Part shown: positions 11,499 through 23,300 of the stretch, piece after piece
Position numbering within the stretch: position 1 is the first letter of the stretch
Layout: every line of letters begins with the position of its first letter
From: Vigna angularis
Taxonomy: Eukaryota > Streptophyta > Magnoliopsida > Fabales > Fabaceae
Length of the DNA stretch: 64,000 nucleotides
Assembly (NCBI RefSeq): GCF_016808095.1
Contig: NC_068973.1
Span: forward strand, 14,008,501 to 14,072,500
Direction of reading: 5' to 3'
Notes under the pieces: generated by a model
The model's database searches: none
What the model saw: only the letters and a program-made list of their open reading frames with translations
What the model was told of the DNA's origin: nothing
Program-made: the position numbers and the translations under genes

Positions 11499-14087
11499 CT
11501 GTATATAAATTTTATAAAATATCAAACCAAAATCATGATGAAATTACATCACATTAATAAATAAAAAATTCTATTATAATAAAATATGCATGATTTAAAA
11601 TCATTCCATTAATCTTCTTTCAATATAGGCTTAATTTGGACACTGTGACATTACTATTAGAAAACTTCTCCTTGACTTTGAAAATCAATTAATTAATATT
11701 ATATTTAATACACATAATTTTGTTAATAACGATGGGAAACATTCACCATTATCTTTAATGGTTTTGTTTTAAACGATTACTTAAATTTAAAAACTAATGT
11801 AATTGGAAAAACAAACGCCATAGTTAAGCATTACTATCAAGTATCAGGATTAATTATCAATGATGTTTAATTAATAAAATAATTAAGATACCGTGTATGT
11901 CTATTTTTAATTTTTATTTTTGTAAGAAATTGTATACGGTTGTGCACAGAGAAAGGTCACTGTCCAACGCTACCCGAATACAGCTATAAGTATAAGAAAT
12001 AGCTCCTAAATGGGTTTGCATGTGTTCAAATTTTGACCAGAAAATTTCTCACTCACTCCTCACACCAAGAGCAGGAACAAACCCTCTCTTTGGGTTCCAC
12101 AATCAAGTAATGTTAACTGCTTTCGATTCTTTTTCATTTTCGTGCTTGTCAATTGAATTCGATGCATTTTACTTTTGTCATCAGTAATTTTGTTTCTCTT
12201 ATTGTTCTTAATTTGAACAAATGCCTTTTGTTTCTGTTCGCGTTTCAGATTTAGCTGAATCTGAATATTTATTTGCTCAATACTGATAGAAATATCTATG
12301 CAGTATGCATATATGATAGTACCCCTAATTTTAAGATAGGGTCTGTTTGGTTCACAAACAAGAACTTTTTGGGAGTGTTTTATACTGTAGAAAAGAGTGT
12401 TGGGAAATTGATGGCAAGTGCATCGATTCAATATTCCACAATCTGTGTTCTGTTTGGAAAAATCTGGCAGGCAAACGAGCGTTGAAGGAGAAAATGAATT
12501 GTTGTGACAACTTGTTATGAACAGCGAATAAAACCAATAACCACAACCATCCAATGTTAGAGGAATATTTCAAAGATTCATTTCTCTTCGAATTAGAATA
12601 ATGCGTTTGTTATCTGTGGTGCTCTGTTTATACCCCTTATTTTTCTGATATATTTTGAGAAGATAATGTTGCAAGATGTGTGTATTTTTTGTGTGTTCAA
12701 AACTTGAAAAGCATTCAACAATTGTAACTAAAAAGAATGGGATTATGCTGCACACACCGGGAAAAGGGGTTAGTTTCGGCCACATAAATTTTAGGAATAT
12801 ATTGATTCAGTAGTCTACTTGAAAATCAACTTGTTTTTTCCATTGACCAAAATACATTGAAAATCCACCAGAAACTGGAAAATTTTAATCATTCTTCTTC
12901 ACCAATTGAGTTTGGAACAGAAAACTTTACTTTAATTTGTTCTGTTGATTTCAGTTAATCGCTTTCAAAAAACCACTTTTTAGTTTAAAGATATTTAAAA
13001 GATAAAAGCTTTTTCAAATGTTCCTTTTCCATTCGAATGTTTCTGTATGCTTTTAGATAAGTAAATATCTGTAGTATTAGTTATTCTAAAAAAATTCACA
13101 ATGGTTAATTTTCTTACTTTTTAATTAAATATTATTTTTTAATGTATTTTCAAACTAATTGTTTACTCATTCCAAGTCAAAGTAATGTATATTTTAAAAA
13201 GGTGATAATATTTTCATAAAAATATTTAGAATTAATATATTTATAGTTAATTTTACAACGTTGTAATAATGTTAGGTTTTAAGGTTTAGCTGTTTTAGTA
13301 ATATTTTTTGGTTTTTGAATTAAGAAAATATTTGACTTTACAAAATTGTTTTTATTAAAAAATAAGTTTAAGTCTAACTTATTTTTACCAAAAAAAATAG
13401 GAAGACAGTTTACTTATTGATCTTATTTTTTGGTCAATGTAAAATTTTTTTAATACACCAATATTACATACTTAATAGGTAAAATTTATTTTTAATTGAT
13501 ATAAGATTTGCAACGGTCTTTTCCTGAGGCGTATTATATGTAAATAAATATGTTTATAAGTAGTTTAATAGTAATTTGATGGCAACTACAATTCTTGTTA
13601 GAATAAATTTATTCTATATATTAAAGGATGAAGTTGAGCGTTCATCATAAAAATTAAGATTGCCGTCACTTATATAATAATTAAATAAGAATTAAACTTA
13701 ATAACTTAAAAGCTGTAAGTTTATAGATTAAATAAACCCAGCAAATAGAATCAAATCCATCGTTGCAATTCACGTTTTCTTAATTTGAAAAATGAGAAAG
13801 ACAACTGTACATTTAATTATTTATTTTGAGATACCTTTTAATGAATGGTGGGGAGTGAATGAATTTTCTAATAATTATATTAAACGTTATAAATATACTC
13901 TCCATTTTGAAGGCAAACACACTACGAATCTATCATTGATGTGATTTGTGTCGATTTGGATCGCTGCTAAACCGTGGTGGTGCAAACAATAGTGTTTGTA
14001 CCTTCCTCTTTCTTTGGGCACGCGTGTTGTTTTTGATTCGTGAACCCAAACTCCATTATTGTTGTCAGGAACAAAAAACACGACCAC
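10787..14087. other. Intergenic upstream of the amino acid permease gene
   Basis: AT-rich DNA with an (AT)n tract at 11465-11498. Around 11975-12106 a TATA-like TATAAGTATAAG is followed by a CT-rich segment (CTCACTCACTCCTCACACC) and a possible splice donor (CAA|GTAATG), which could be an alternative untranslated first exon of the permease; this is speculative. No protein-coding gene is recognised. Confidence 0.4.
11465..11498. repeat. (AT)n microsatellite
   Basis: An uninterrupted AT dinucleotide run preceded by a poly-A tract. Confidence 0.95.
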
Positions 14088-14095
14088 TATATATT
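14088..14095 (+). promoter_or_regulatory. Putative TATA box of the AAP gene
   Basis: TATATATT stands about 70 bases before the first in-frame ATG at 14164, followed about 30 bases later by a pyrimidine-flanked CA context (AGCAACACTCTCACAG) suited to a plant transcription start. This would give a short 5' UTR of roughly 45 nt. It is inferred from position and sequence only. Confidence 0.5.
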
Positions 14096-14163
14096 CAATT
14101 CTATCAGCAACACTCTCACAGTTTTATTATAAATATTTTATTTTCTCTCTTGGTCCATAACAC

Positions 14164-17100
14164 ATGGTTGAATACGCTTCCAGAACCAACCATAGCGACC
14201 ATAATCAAGGTTTTGCCATGGAGGCTCATTCCATAGATGGTGTTTCTTCACAAACTGACTCCAAATTATACGATGATGATGGCCATGTTAAACGAACAGG
14301 TAACCGTTTGATTTAATCAATTTCAACTGATGTGATAATTTGTATATTGTATAATATACATGATATATAATATTTGATGGGTTGGTTATTATGATTATGA
14401 GATAGGGAACGTTTGGACTACAAGCTCGCACATAATAACAGCAGTGGTGGGTTCGGGAGTGCTGTCTTTGGCATGGGCCATGGCTCAAATGGGCTGGGTC
14501 GTTGGGCCTGCCGTTATGATCTTCTTCAGTGTTGTTACGCTTTATACGTCGGCGCTTCTCGCTGATTGTTATCGCAGTGGTGATCCCGTTTCTGGGAAGA
14601 GGAACTATACTTTCATGGATGCAGTTCAAACCATTCTTGGTAATAAAAGTACACATTTATTATTATGAGTAGTTGTACTATTATTATCATATGCCTTCTT
14701 TTTTAAAAGCATTATCATCGATCATATTCTTATAAACATTTTTCTTTTTCAAATTTTTTAAAAATTTATGGATTTTTTTGTACGAAACACATGATTTTTT
14801 ACTGTACTGAGTAGTGATGTTTGAACATTTTATATACCTGTTAGCACTTATAATATTTTTTATTTATTTCTGTATTTTTCTCGTTTTTTTCTCGATAAGT
14901 CTTGACTGAAAATTGGTTTCAATTATATTTTCTTTCTTTGTTAATCATGACGCATCCTTTCTGACTATACCAGCATTATTGATTGCACAGTTGACTCGAA
15001 GTTTCAAAGACACACGTCTGTTGGTTGAATTTGTTGAAATAATTTAGTGTGGACGAATATTTTTCTATATCAATTTCGTAATTTGACTGATTGTCTCATT
15101 ATATATTATTCTATCTTTTTTCTTGTTTCAAACATGAAACTAGAACATACACCGTAAAATCGAAAGGACAACCTTGTGCTGTCATTATTGACTTGTAGTG
15201 GTTCAAATAATGTTTGACTTTTCAAAAGTGATATATGAAAAATGGCAAAAATAAGTTGAATAGTTATATCTATTTTGCAGGGAGGCACCATGATACCTTT
15301 TGTGCGGTAGTTCAGTACTCAAATCTTTACGGCACCGCTGTAGGATACACAATTGCAGCTTCTATTAGCATGATGTGAGTCAGCACTTATATTATCTTCA
15401 AATCATTAATAATTTAAATTTAGTTTATTTACTAAAACTATCTACAGAGTAACAACAGTGAACTTTATTTTCAAATCATCTTCAGATACAAGTTTTCACA
15501 CATTTGACAAAAATAAAAGCTAAATTTACAGACACGTTCGAATTTCCATATACAAACTGACCATTTTCTTCATGATAACTAAGGCAATTCAGAGTCAATT
15601 ATTTCAAATATTAACGTTGAATTACAAATAACTTTAAATAAGAAGCTTATTAATGTGGCAGTCTATCAAATTATTTCTAAAAATTCAACATTTTAAAAAC
15701 TTCTTTTTTGGTTATGGTAGATTTACTAATTAAGGAAAAGAAAGAATTTATGTTGTAGATTATTTATTACATTGATTCGTCTATAGTTTACGTCTAATTT
15801 TTATCAAATTCTATTAGGTATACTAACATTATGAAGTTAAAAAAAATATTAATTAAAAGTTAGTCTCTCTTATCTTTAACATTAAGAAGCTTGACATCCA
15901 ATTTTCATCTTCAAGCTTCTGTTTATTTAAGTAGAGATGTAGAGATGCATTACACTTAATTAAATATTTTCTAAGGGTGGACAAGAAAACTCAAATTTTG
16001 AGATATAATCTATATTAAATCCAAATTTATATTGTTTTAAGGCCTATCTAAATGGATTTATCCCTAATCCAAATTCATATTTTTGGATTTTAAATCTAAT
16101 CCACTTAATTGGATATGGATTGAATTTAGATTGAATCATTTTTTTGATTTTGAAAATCTAAAATCAAATTGTGTTTGAGTTAAGGTAGTTAAGGGTCAAG
16201 TTGACTCGGGTATAAGATCGATCAGAGTCAAGATGGGACGTGTATTGAGTCGAATCAATCCAAAATGAAGGTAGAGTCAAATCAACTTTTATAAAGTCGA
16301 GTTTGTCCAAACTGAAGGTTGCGTTAATTTGTTTTTTACCAAAGTTAGGAATTTGGTCGGTTTCGATCAAAGGTCGAGTCGAAGGTTAAGTTGAGTCGAC
16401 TTCGACAAAAAATTGAACTGAATCAACTTCAAACGAAGGTTGAGCCTAGTTGGCTCCAGTCAAAGATCAAGTTGAGTTAGCTCAGTAGAAAGTCAAGCTG
16501 AGTCGGTCTCAACTAATGATCGAGCTAAGTCAAACCCAATTAAAAGTTTGTATGAATCAACTGACTTTAGTCAAAGGTCAACCCTAGTAAATTAAGTTAT
16601 AGTAAAAGTTTAAGCTGATTCAGTCTTAGTCAAAGGTTGAATCGAGTCGATCTAGATAGAAAGTTGAACCGAATTAATTCGAACCATATCAAATGAATAT
16701 AATAGTTAAAAATATTAGATCAATCTCAATATATTTAATTTAATTAGTAAAATAGATTTAATTTGTATTTAATCTATTTTAAATTTGATTGAAAAAAATA
16801 TTTAAATAGTTTATCTAGTTAAAATGAAAAATGAATCTAGATTATAGATCTAGTCTATTTCATTATATCTATATTGGATTTAAACTGGATTCTGAAAAAT
16901 TCAATTCATACACCTCCTTAATATTTTCTCTTTAATAGGTCACGTAATTTATCAAACTTAGATTAAAAAAAAGCTTTTATCCAAGTAAAACATAATACTG
17001 CACATGATAAATAGCCTTCTAAAAAGTATATAACACATGCAAAATTCTGTTTTAACACAAAACAACTTGAGCGTGTCTTTTAGCATATCTTTTTATGTTG

Positions 17101-19589
17101 ATAAAAGCTTTACAAAATCTTTTTGGAAACATGAAGATGAATACATTTCTTATAACACGAAATAAATTTCTATATATAACGTTAACTTAACTATGTGCAT
17201 ATCTTATTAAGCTTTTGTTTATCACACAAAATCAAAGATAAAATAACACAATGTATTATATTATTTGATAAACAAAACAAAACACCTGCATCTTTTATTT
17301 TATATACAAAACATATTTATGATTTATACTTATTATTTAATAACACTTAATAAAATCATAAATGTATGTTTAAGTATATTGAAATGAGTATTTGTGATCA
17401 TTAAAAACAACTATTTTTATTACCTAGAATTTAATAGAGTCAAATGCATGTGTTGACATCAATTTAAAAATACTTAACATTTGTATTAAATGTTAAGTAT
17501 AAATACAGGTGTTGACGTAAATTTTTATTACAATTTTTTTTAATAATCATTTAAAAAAAATTAATAGAGTCAAATGATGTCTCATATGACTCTTAACATT
17601 TGTATTTAATATAAGGAGAAAACATTAAATATTTTTTAAAAGAGAAAATACATTTATGAGTTAAATAATAAAATTTATTATTGAAATGAAAATTAATTTA
17701 ATTGTGTAGAATTGTTTATATAAACAATGTTGTATTTTTTTTTTCATGTATGAAACAAAATTTTGACATGCTAAGTAATCTTTAAATGATACTATCATTT
17801 AAACTGTATTTGTAGCAAACAGAAGTTTGTAACTTATAAACTTTTTTTCCTTTTTTTTATTTTCTTTCTACAATTTTAGTAAGAATAATTTTAAGTCATT
17901 ATTAAAATGTTATTTATTAAGCTTTTTAATGATGTAAAAATTGCTTCTCAAAACAATTAATAGTAATAGTAATATTTATTGCATTTTAAGGCAATTTTAT
18001 TTCGGAAAAAATATGGAATATGTAGATTTGTGATGCTATTACTACCTCACTCATTCGCAATATTAATTGTAACCATATATGGGTTTGTTTGAATTTAACT
18101 GCTATGGTTTTCCAGGGCGATAAAAAGGTCCAACTGTTTCCATTCCACGGGTGGAAAAGATAAGTGCCTCGTGTCGAGCAACCCATTCATGATCGGTTTT
18201 GGCATCATCGAAATTGTATTCTCTCAAATTCCAGATTTTCATAAAACATGGTGGCTCTCCGTGGTTGCAGCAATCATGTCCTTTGCCTATTCCATAATTG
18301 GCCTCTCTCTTGGAATTGCCAAAGTTGCAGGTTATATTACTACGTTTATTTGTTTAATAGAAGCAGTGTTAAAAAAGAGGTTAAATACATATTGTTCTTA
18401 TATTTTAATTATTGATTTATTAGTCTTTAAACTTTTAAAAGATATGTGAACTTAGTTATTTTATTGGTTTTATAACGATAAGTGTATATAAATATAAAAG
18501 AAAGAACAAATACCACATATTATTAAGTTTAAATATAAAAGTAAAAAAAATACACGCTTTTAAATTCTGGAAGACTGGATTTATCAGTTTAGAAGCACAA
18601 GAATCAAAGGTAATTTGAAAAAGAAAAAGAAAATGATCAAAAACGTACTTTTTCAGGAAAAAAAAAAACTAATATTTCTTGTTTAATTGGTTCTTGAACA
18701 GAAACGGGTACTTTCAAGGGCAGTCTGACAGGAATCAGGATAGGAGCTGTATCAGAGGCGAATAAAGTATGGGGAGTTCTCCAAGGTCTTGGTGACATAG
18801 CCTTTGCTTATTCATATTCTCAAATCCTCATTGAAATTCAGGTTCACTCTTATTTTCTTTTTATCTTCCCTGATTGAAGTGTAACAAAAGAAAATAAATT
18901 TGATCCGAAAGTAATTAAATGCAATGTTATTCTTGATTACACAGGACACTATAAAATCTCCACCATCGGAGGCAAAGACAATGAAAAAAGCCGCTAAGAT
19001 AAGTATTGGTGTAACAACAACATTTTATATGCTTTGTGGCTTCATGGGTTACGCTGCTTTTGGGGACGACGCACCTGGGAACCTGCTAACTGGATTTGGT
19101 TTCTACAACCCATATTGGCTTGTAGATATTGCTAATGCTGCTATCGTAATTCACCTTGTTGGAGCATACCAAGTCTATGCTCAGCCACTATTTGCCTTTG
19201 TCGAGAAATGGGCTTCAAAAAGATGGCCCAAAGTTGATAGAGAATACAAAGTTCCCATTCCTGGCTTTGCATCTTACAATTTAAGCCCATTTAGATTAGT
19301 TTGGAGAACAGGATTTGTTATCATAACCACTATTGTGGCAATGTTGCTTCCATTCTTCAATGACATCTTGGGACTTCTTGGAGCACTGGGGTTTTGGCCT
19401 TTAAGTGTTTTCTTCCCAGTAGAGATGAGTATCAAACAAAAGAAGATCCCAAAATGGAGTCAGAGATGGATAGGTATGCAATTATTAAGCTTTGTCTGCC
19501 TCGTAGTGTCAGTTGCAGCTGCTGTTGGCTCAATTGCCAGCATCGTGGTTGATCTACGGAAATACAAACCTTTCCATGTAGATTATTAA
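14164..19589 (+). CDS. Amino acid permease (AAP family), complete, 6 exons, 487 aa
   Basis: Exons: 14164-14299, 14406-14639, 15281-15374, 18116-18330, 18702-18841, 18945-19589; all introns are GT-AG and all phases agree, giving 1464 nt. The product is a proton-coupled amino acid importer of the plasma membrane (AAAP/ATF superfamily). The cytosolic N-terminus ends in the family motif DDDGHVKRTGNVWTTSSH; TM1 carries GSGVLSLAWAMAQMGW; exon 3 contains VQYSNLYGTAVGYTIAA; exon 4 has NPFMIGFGIIEIVFSQIPDF; exon 6 has YAAFGDDAPGNLLTGFGF and ends KYKPFHVDY. Length matches the usual 475-495 aa. I chose the ATG at 14164; an in-frame ATG at 14218 would remove 18 residues. Intron 3 (2.7 kb) holds a hAT-like insertion. 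It is the tandem paralogue of the partial gene at 3-362. The substrate subtype cannot be assigned. Confidence 0.95.
15972..16920. mobile_element. hAT-like non-autonomous element inside AAP intron 3, 949 bp
   Basis: The left end TAAGGGTGGACAAG and the reverse complement of the right end, TAAGGAGGTGTATG, are imperfect inverted repeats. They are flanked by a perfect 8-bp duplication ATATTTTC (15964-15971 and 16921-16928; one further base, T, can also be matched by sliding). Subterminal AT-rich arms surround a minisatellite-like core at 16190-16690. No transposase is seen. The superfamily call rests on the 8-bp duplication and the end sequence. Confidence 0.65.
16190..16690. repeat. Degenerate minisatellite, ~27-36 bp period, in AAP intron 3
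   Basis: Many diverged units of the type GTCAAAGGTCGAGTTGAGTC are repeated in tandem. It is markedly less AT-rich than the rest of the intron and lies wholly inside the hAT-like element at 15972-16920. A minus-strand open frame at 16164-16370 is a by-product. Confidence 0.75.
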
Positions 19590-20339
19590 TTAAATAAATC
19601 CCATCCACTCCCTCCTTGCCAATGCTAGAAACTGTTGAAGGCAATGGTAGTTGTTTGAATATCTTTTATCTTAGTAATGCTATTTCAATGTCATCCTTGC
19701 TACACGTCTAAGCAAAAGTTCCACACATTTTCAAATCCCCTCTTCCTTTCACCTAAACATAGTAAGAACATGCTGGAATACAAAAATTATACGAAACTCT
19801 ACTATAACTGACTACAAACATAAACCTCAAACTTAGACCTTATGGGAAGGTTTTGAAATCAAGACTGCTATTGCAAAATAAACAAGCTTGAGCGAAGGAG
19901 TGCATGGAACTTTACCACATTCTGATGTCAATCCACAACTGGAATTATATTATATTCAGGAAACTATATACTATATCACAAGTAATAAAATTAAAAAATT
20001 AACTAAAAACAGACTGCTCATGAGATCTCCTCACTCGACCGAAATAATGAATTGAATTGACAAATGCCCACAAAAAGATTTTATAACAGAACATATTGCA
20101 TAAGCATCGGTATAGTAAACCCAACAACCCCCTGGAAATTACATCGATTACAAATTACTTCCCCGTGTATCCTTTGGACATCCTGATGGCACACAATAAA
20201 TTGATTTTTTATCATTGATGCCACAGAACTTTAATCGAAAGCAATAAGCAGTGGGAGAGGCAGCTGAAACGGGGTGTGGTTACCTTTCATCAGAGTGGCC
20301 AGAACAAAACTGCCTTGACGTTGTTCAGTTCGTCTAAGA
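19590..20339. other. Convergent intergenic region: 3' UTRs of AAP (+) and auxilin-like (-) genes
   Basis: Only about 750 bp separate the two stop codons. No other coding sequence is seen. The minus-strand 3' UTR probably extends to around 20000; no clear poly(A) signal could be fixed. Confidence 0.6.
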
Positions 20340-23300
20340 TTAGAAAAGCTCTTCTGAATTGAACTTATTCCATGCTTCCTGTAAAAATTGTCAAACTTTT
20401 CAGCAAAAACATAAAGGCATTTAGTAGTATTTATTTTTATTTAGATTACAGACAAGTATAAACTGAAAAAGAAAGTACCCCTACTAACACTAGTCCAGAT
20501 TTTAATACATACACGTCGGAAGCATCATGAGACTAAAACCATTTGTTTTAGTACAGTTAATTGGCAAATTACACATACTTCAACGTTGTCTATGTAGATG
20601 AAAATCCTACTATGTGCAAGCAACACATGACGCAACGCCCACTGGCTTGACTAACAGGAACATCCAGCAATGCAATGGTAGACGCTTGTTGGTAAAGTGC
20701 ACACATGTAATGGAGCAATGGATACCATTTTTTTTTAAGAGTAATTGCAACCATTACAACATTCCCTCTATTATTATTAGGTGAATTGCTTGAATATCCA
20801 CCCAATATTAAAGAGTGTGTTAAAATATGCGTAACAGTTTTCTTTCCAATTCTCTATTCAAATTGTCATTAACAAATATCATTGAAACAAATCTCCCAGA
20901 TAACTCTTGTTGAACAAAATAGAATTCCGTTATATATTGTTTTTCTACTGGCTTAATTATATTTAGTCTCTAAAATTTAAAATAAATATTGAAAAAAATC
21001 ATTTTATACTCCACAACTTCGTAAATTATGTTTATTCTCTACAGAATAAATCTGTCACGTGTACACTTCTGATTGCCACATCACTTCTATTAACATTTTG
21101 TGAAATTGTAAGGACTTTTTTTTTTCAATTTAGGAGAAAAAACAGATTTATCTCAAATTTCTCGGACAAAAGCATAATTAATGCTTTTATATTTTTATCG
21201 AATTTGGCATTTCTAAGCAGACATGACAGAAAAATGCCTGAGATGCCTATATATAAAATAAATAAATTAATTCAATCATTATTTCAGAATGCAGACCATC
21301 ATATATGACAAGATATAATGCTAATCTTTATTAACAGTAGACTATATATACGCATTTCATTTGACCAAAAAATGTTAAATGGAAACCCACATTTGGAACT
21401 CACTTGAAGTAAGAGTAGCCTAATTTTATTTTTATTTTTTTTGCCATTGACCTCTCTTTATGAAGCATAGATTATTCTGTACGTATGAATGATATAAAAA
21501 GACTTGAAATACCTTCAGTAGATCAAAAACCTTCTCAGCAATACATTTTTGTTGTATAGTGGCACCCTTCTGTTGCACTTTATCAGGATGAATGCACAAT
21601 GTAGCTTTCCTGTAAACCTTTCTGACCGCTGCTGCTGTAATCAAATCAGTCAAAGAAACTGGCTGCCAACCACATTCAGGCCACAGAACCTGATCATCAA
21701 TCATAAAGAAAACAAGTTAACACAACAAAACACAAATATAGAATAAAAATATTGATGCCTTAAAAAAAATAAAAAATAAGAGACCATTAGTATAGTCTGC
21801 TTAGATTTAGGAGTAGGAACTTTTCAGTGTTAAATTTTGGAAATATTGCTTTTCGTGTATTAGATATTAGATAGTAATTGCAAGAACATCATTCGAATGT
21901 GGTGCTAAATCAACCACTTTTATTAAAATATGTCCAATATTAGTAAAGATCTGATTGGAAATGCTAATATTAATAGTATTAAACAAGGAAATTGAAATAC
22001 TGGGTGATCCTGTACTGATCAGTACTTACAAAACCAATGAAATCAGTTACAAAATATAGAATCGGTGCATGCTTGGTTCAACTTGCCTTAAAGAACAATT
22101 GCTTATTTTTGCACACTTATAGTGAAATTTCTTAAAAAAAAAAATCTGAAAATAATGTGTCACCAAATACCCACCACTCTTCTAACCCTAGGAGGTATAC
22201 TGGCTAATACGAGGCCCAGCACACCATATCTTAAAAGTTGAGCTCATGAGTTAATATAATAAATAAAGTGATAGCATAAACTACCAAACTTCCACATGTT
22301 CATATAGGTAAGGAACAAAGAAATTCAGAGATTTTTTCAAGGTGTGTGTAGAAAGTATATACATATTGTAAGGTGGAAAGCAAAGCACGCAAGTTCCCCT
22401 CTTTTCCTGCAGCCCAGCGCTTAATTTCGAAATCCAATGTTTCACCGAGCCTCTGAAATCAATGTAGAGATAAGATTAGATGATAAATATACAATCATGT
22501 CACAATAAAAACTCTGAAAAATGAACCAAGAACATCCGACTAACCAATGTCACCTACATAAAAAGATACGCTTCATTGTATGTTGAATTATATAAAGGTG
22601 AGAAAAAAGAGAAGATATCCCATCTCAATCGTCCCAATTGATAAAACAAGTTTTGGATGGAAAATAGGCATAGGTTTATGGTAATTTTTAAAGGTAAAAA
22701 AATAGACCAAACAAGCTGTTAGCTTTAATGTAAACTAGAATCTGAGAAACAAGATAACACAATTTAATAGGAAATCAGAATGTTGGATAATCAATTGACA
22801 CTTGTATTGTGCATCATTGATATAAAGAGGCCAACAAGAATGAAGGGATATCTATTGTGCATGAGCAGTGAGTGCAATGCCAGTGTTTCTCAAAGGAAAA
22901 CAAGAAAAGAAACTGCTTACATGTTTCTCAGCTTGCTCTCTTTGAGTTTGTAGGTCCCGTTGATTCTTCTCAGCCAATGCTTTAGCCTGGTGTAAAATGA
23001 CCATGAGCAGTTGCAATAAAGAAAGACAAGTAAAAAATATTTCTCATAAATGCACATACTTCCCTGTAAATTCAATGTCAAGTTGATTTGAAAATAGTAC
23101 ATTGATCACCTATTCTTTCACAAAAATGAAAAAGAAATCAATTCAAGGCAGAAAATACAGTAATGCATACCGCACGATCCTGAGCCCTCTGCTGGCGTTC
23201 CAACCTGGATTTTCGTCTTTCTTCACTTTCCCCTTCAACTTCCTGAAACGCTCCAGATGATGATGGAGCAGCTTCAAACCATAGAAAAAAGGGACAAAAG

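Noticed and set aside
12060..12785. Overlapping open frames on both strands
   Set aside because: No recognisable motif, AT-driven composition, and mutually overlapping; treated as non-coding.
14288..14656. 122-aa minus-strand open frame
   Set aside because: Antisense of AAP exon 2.
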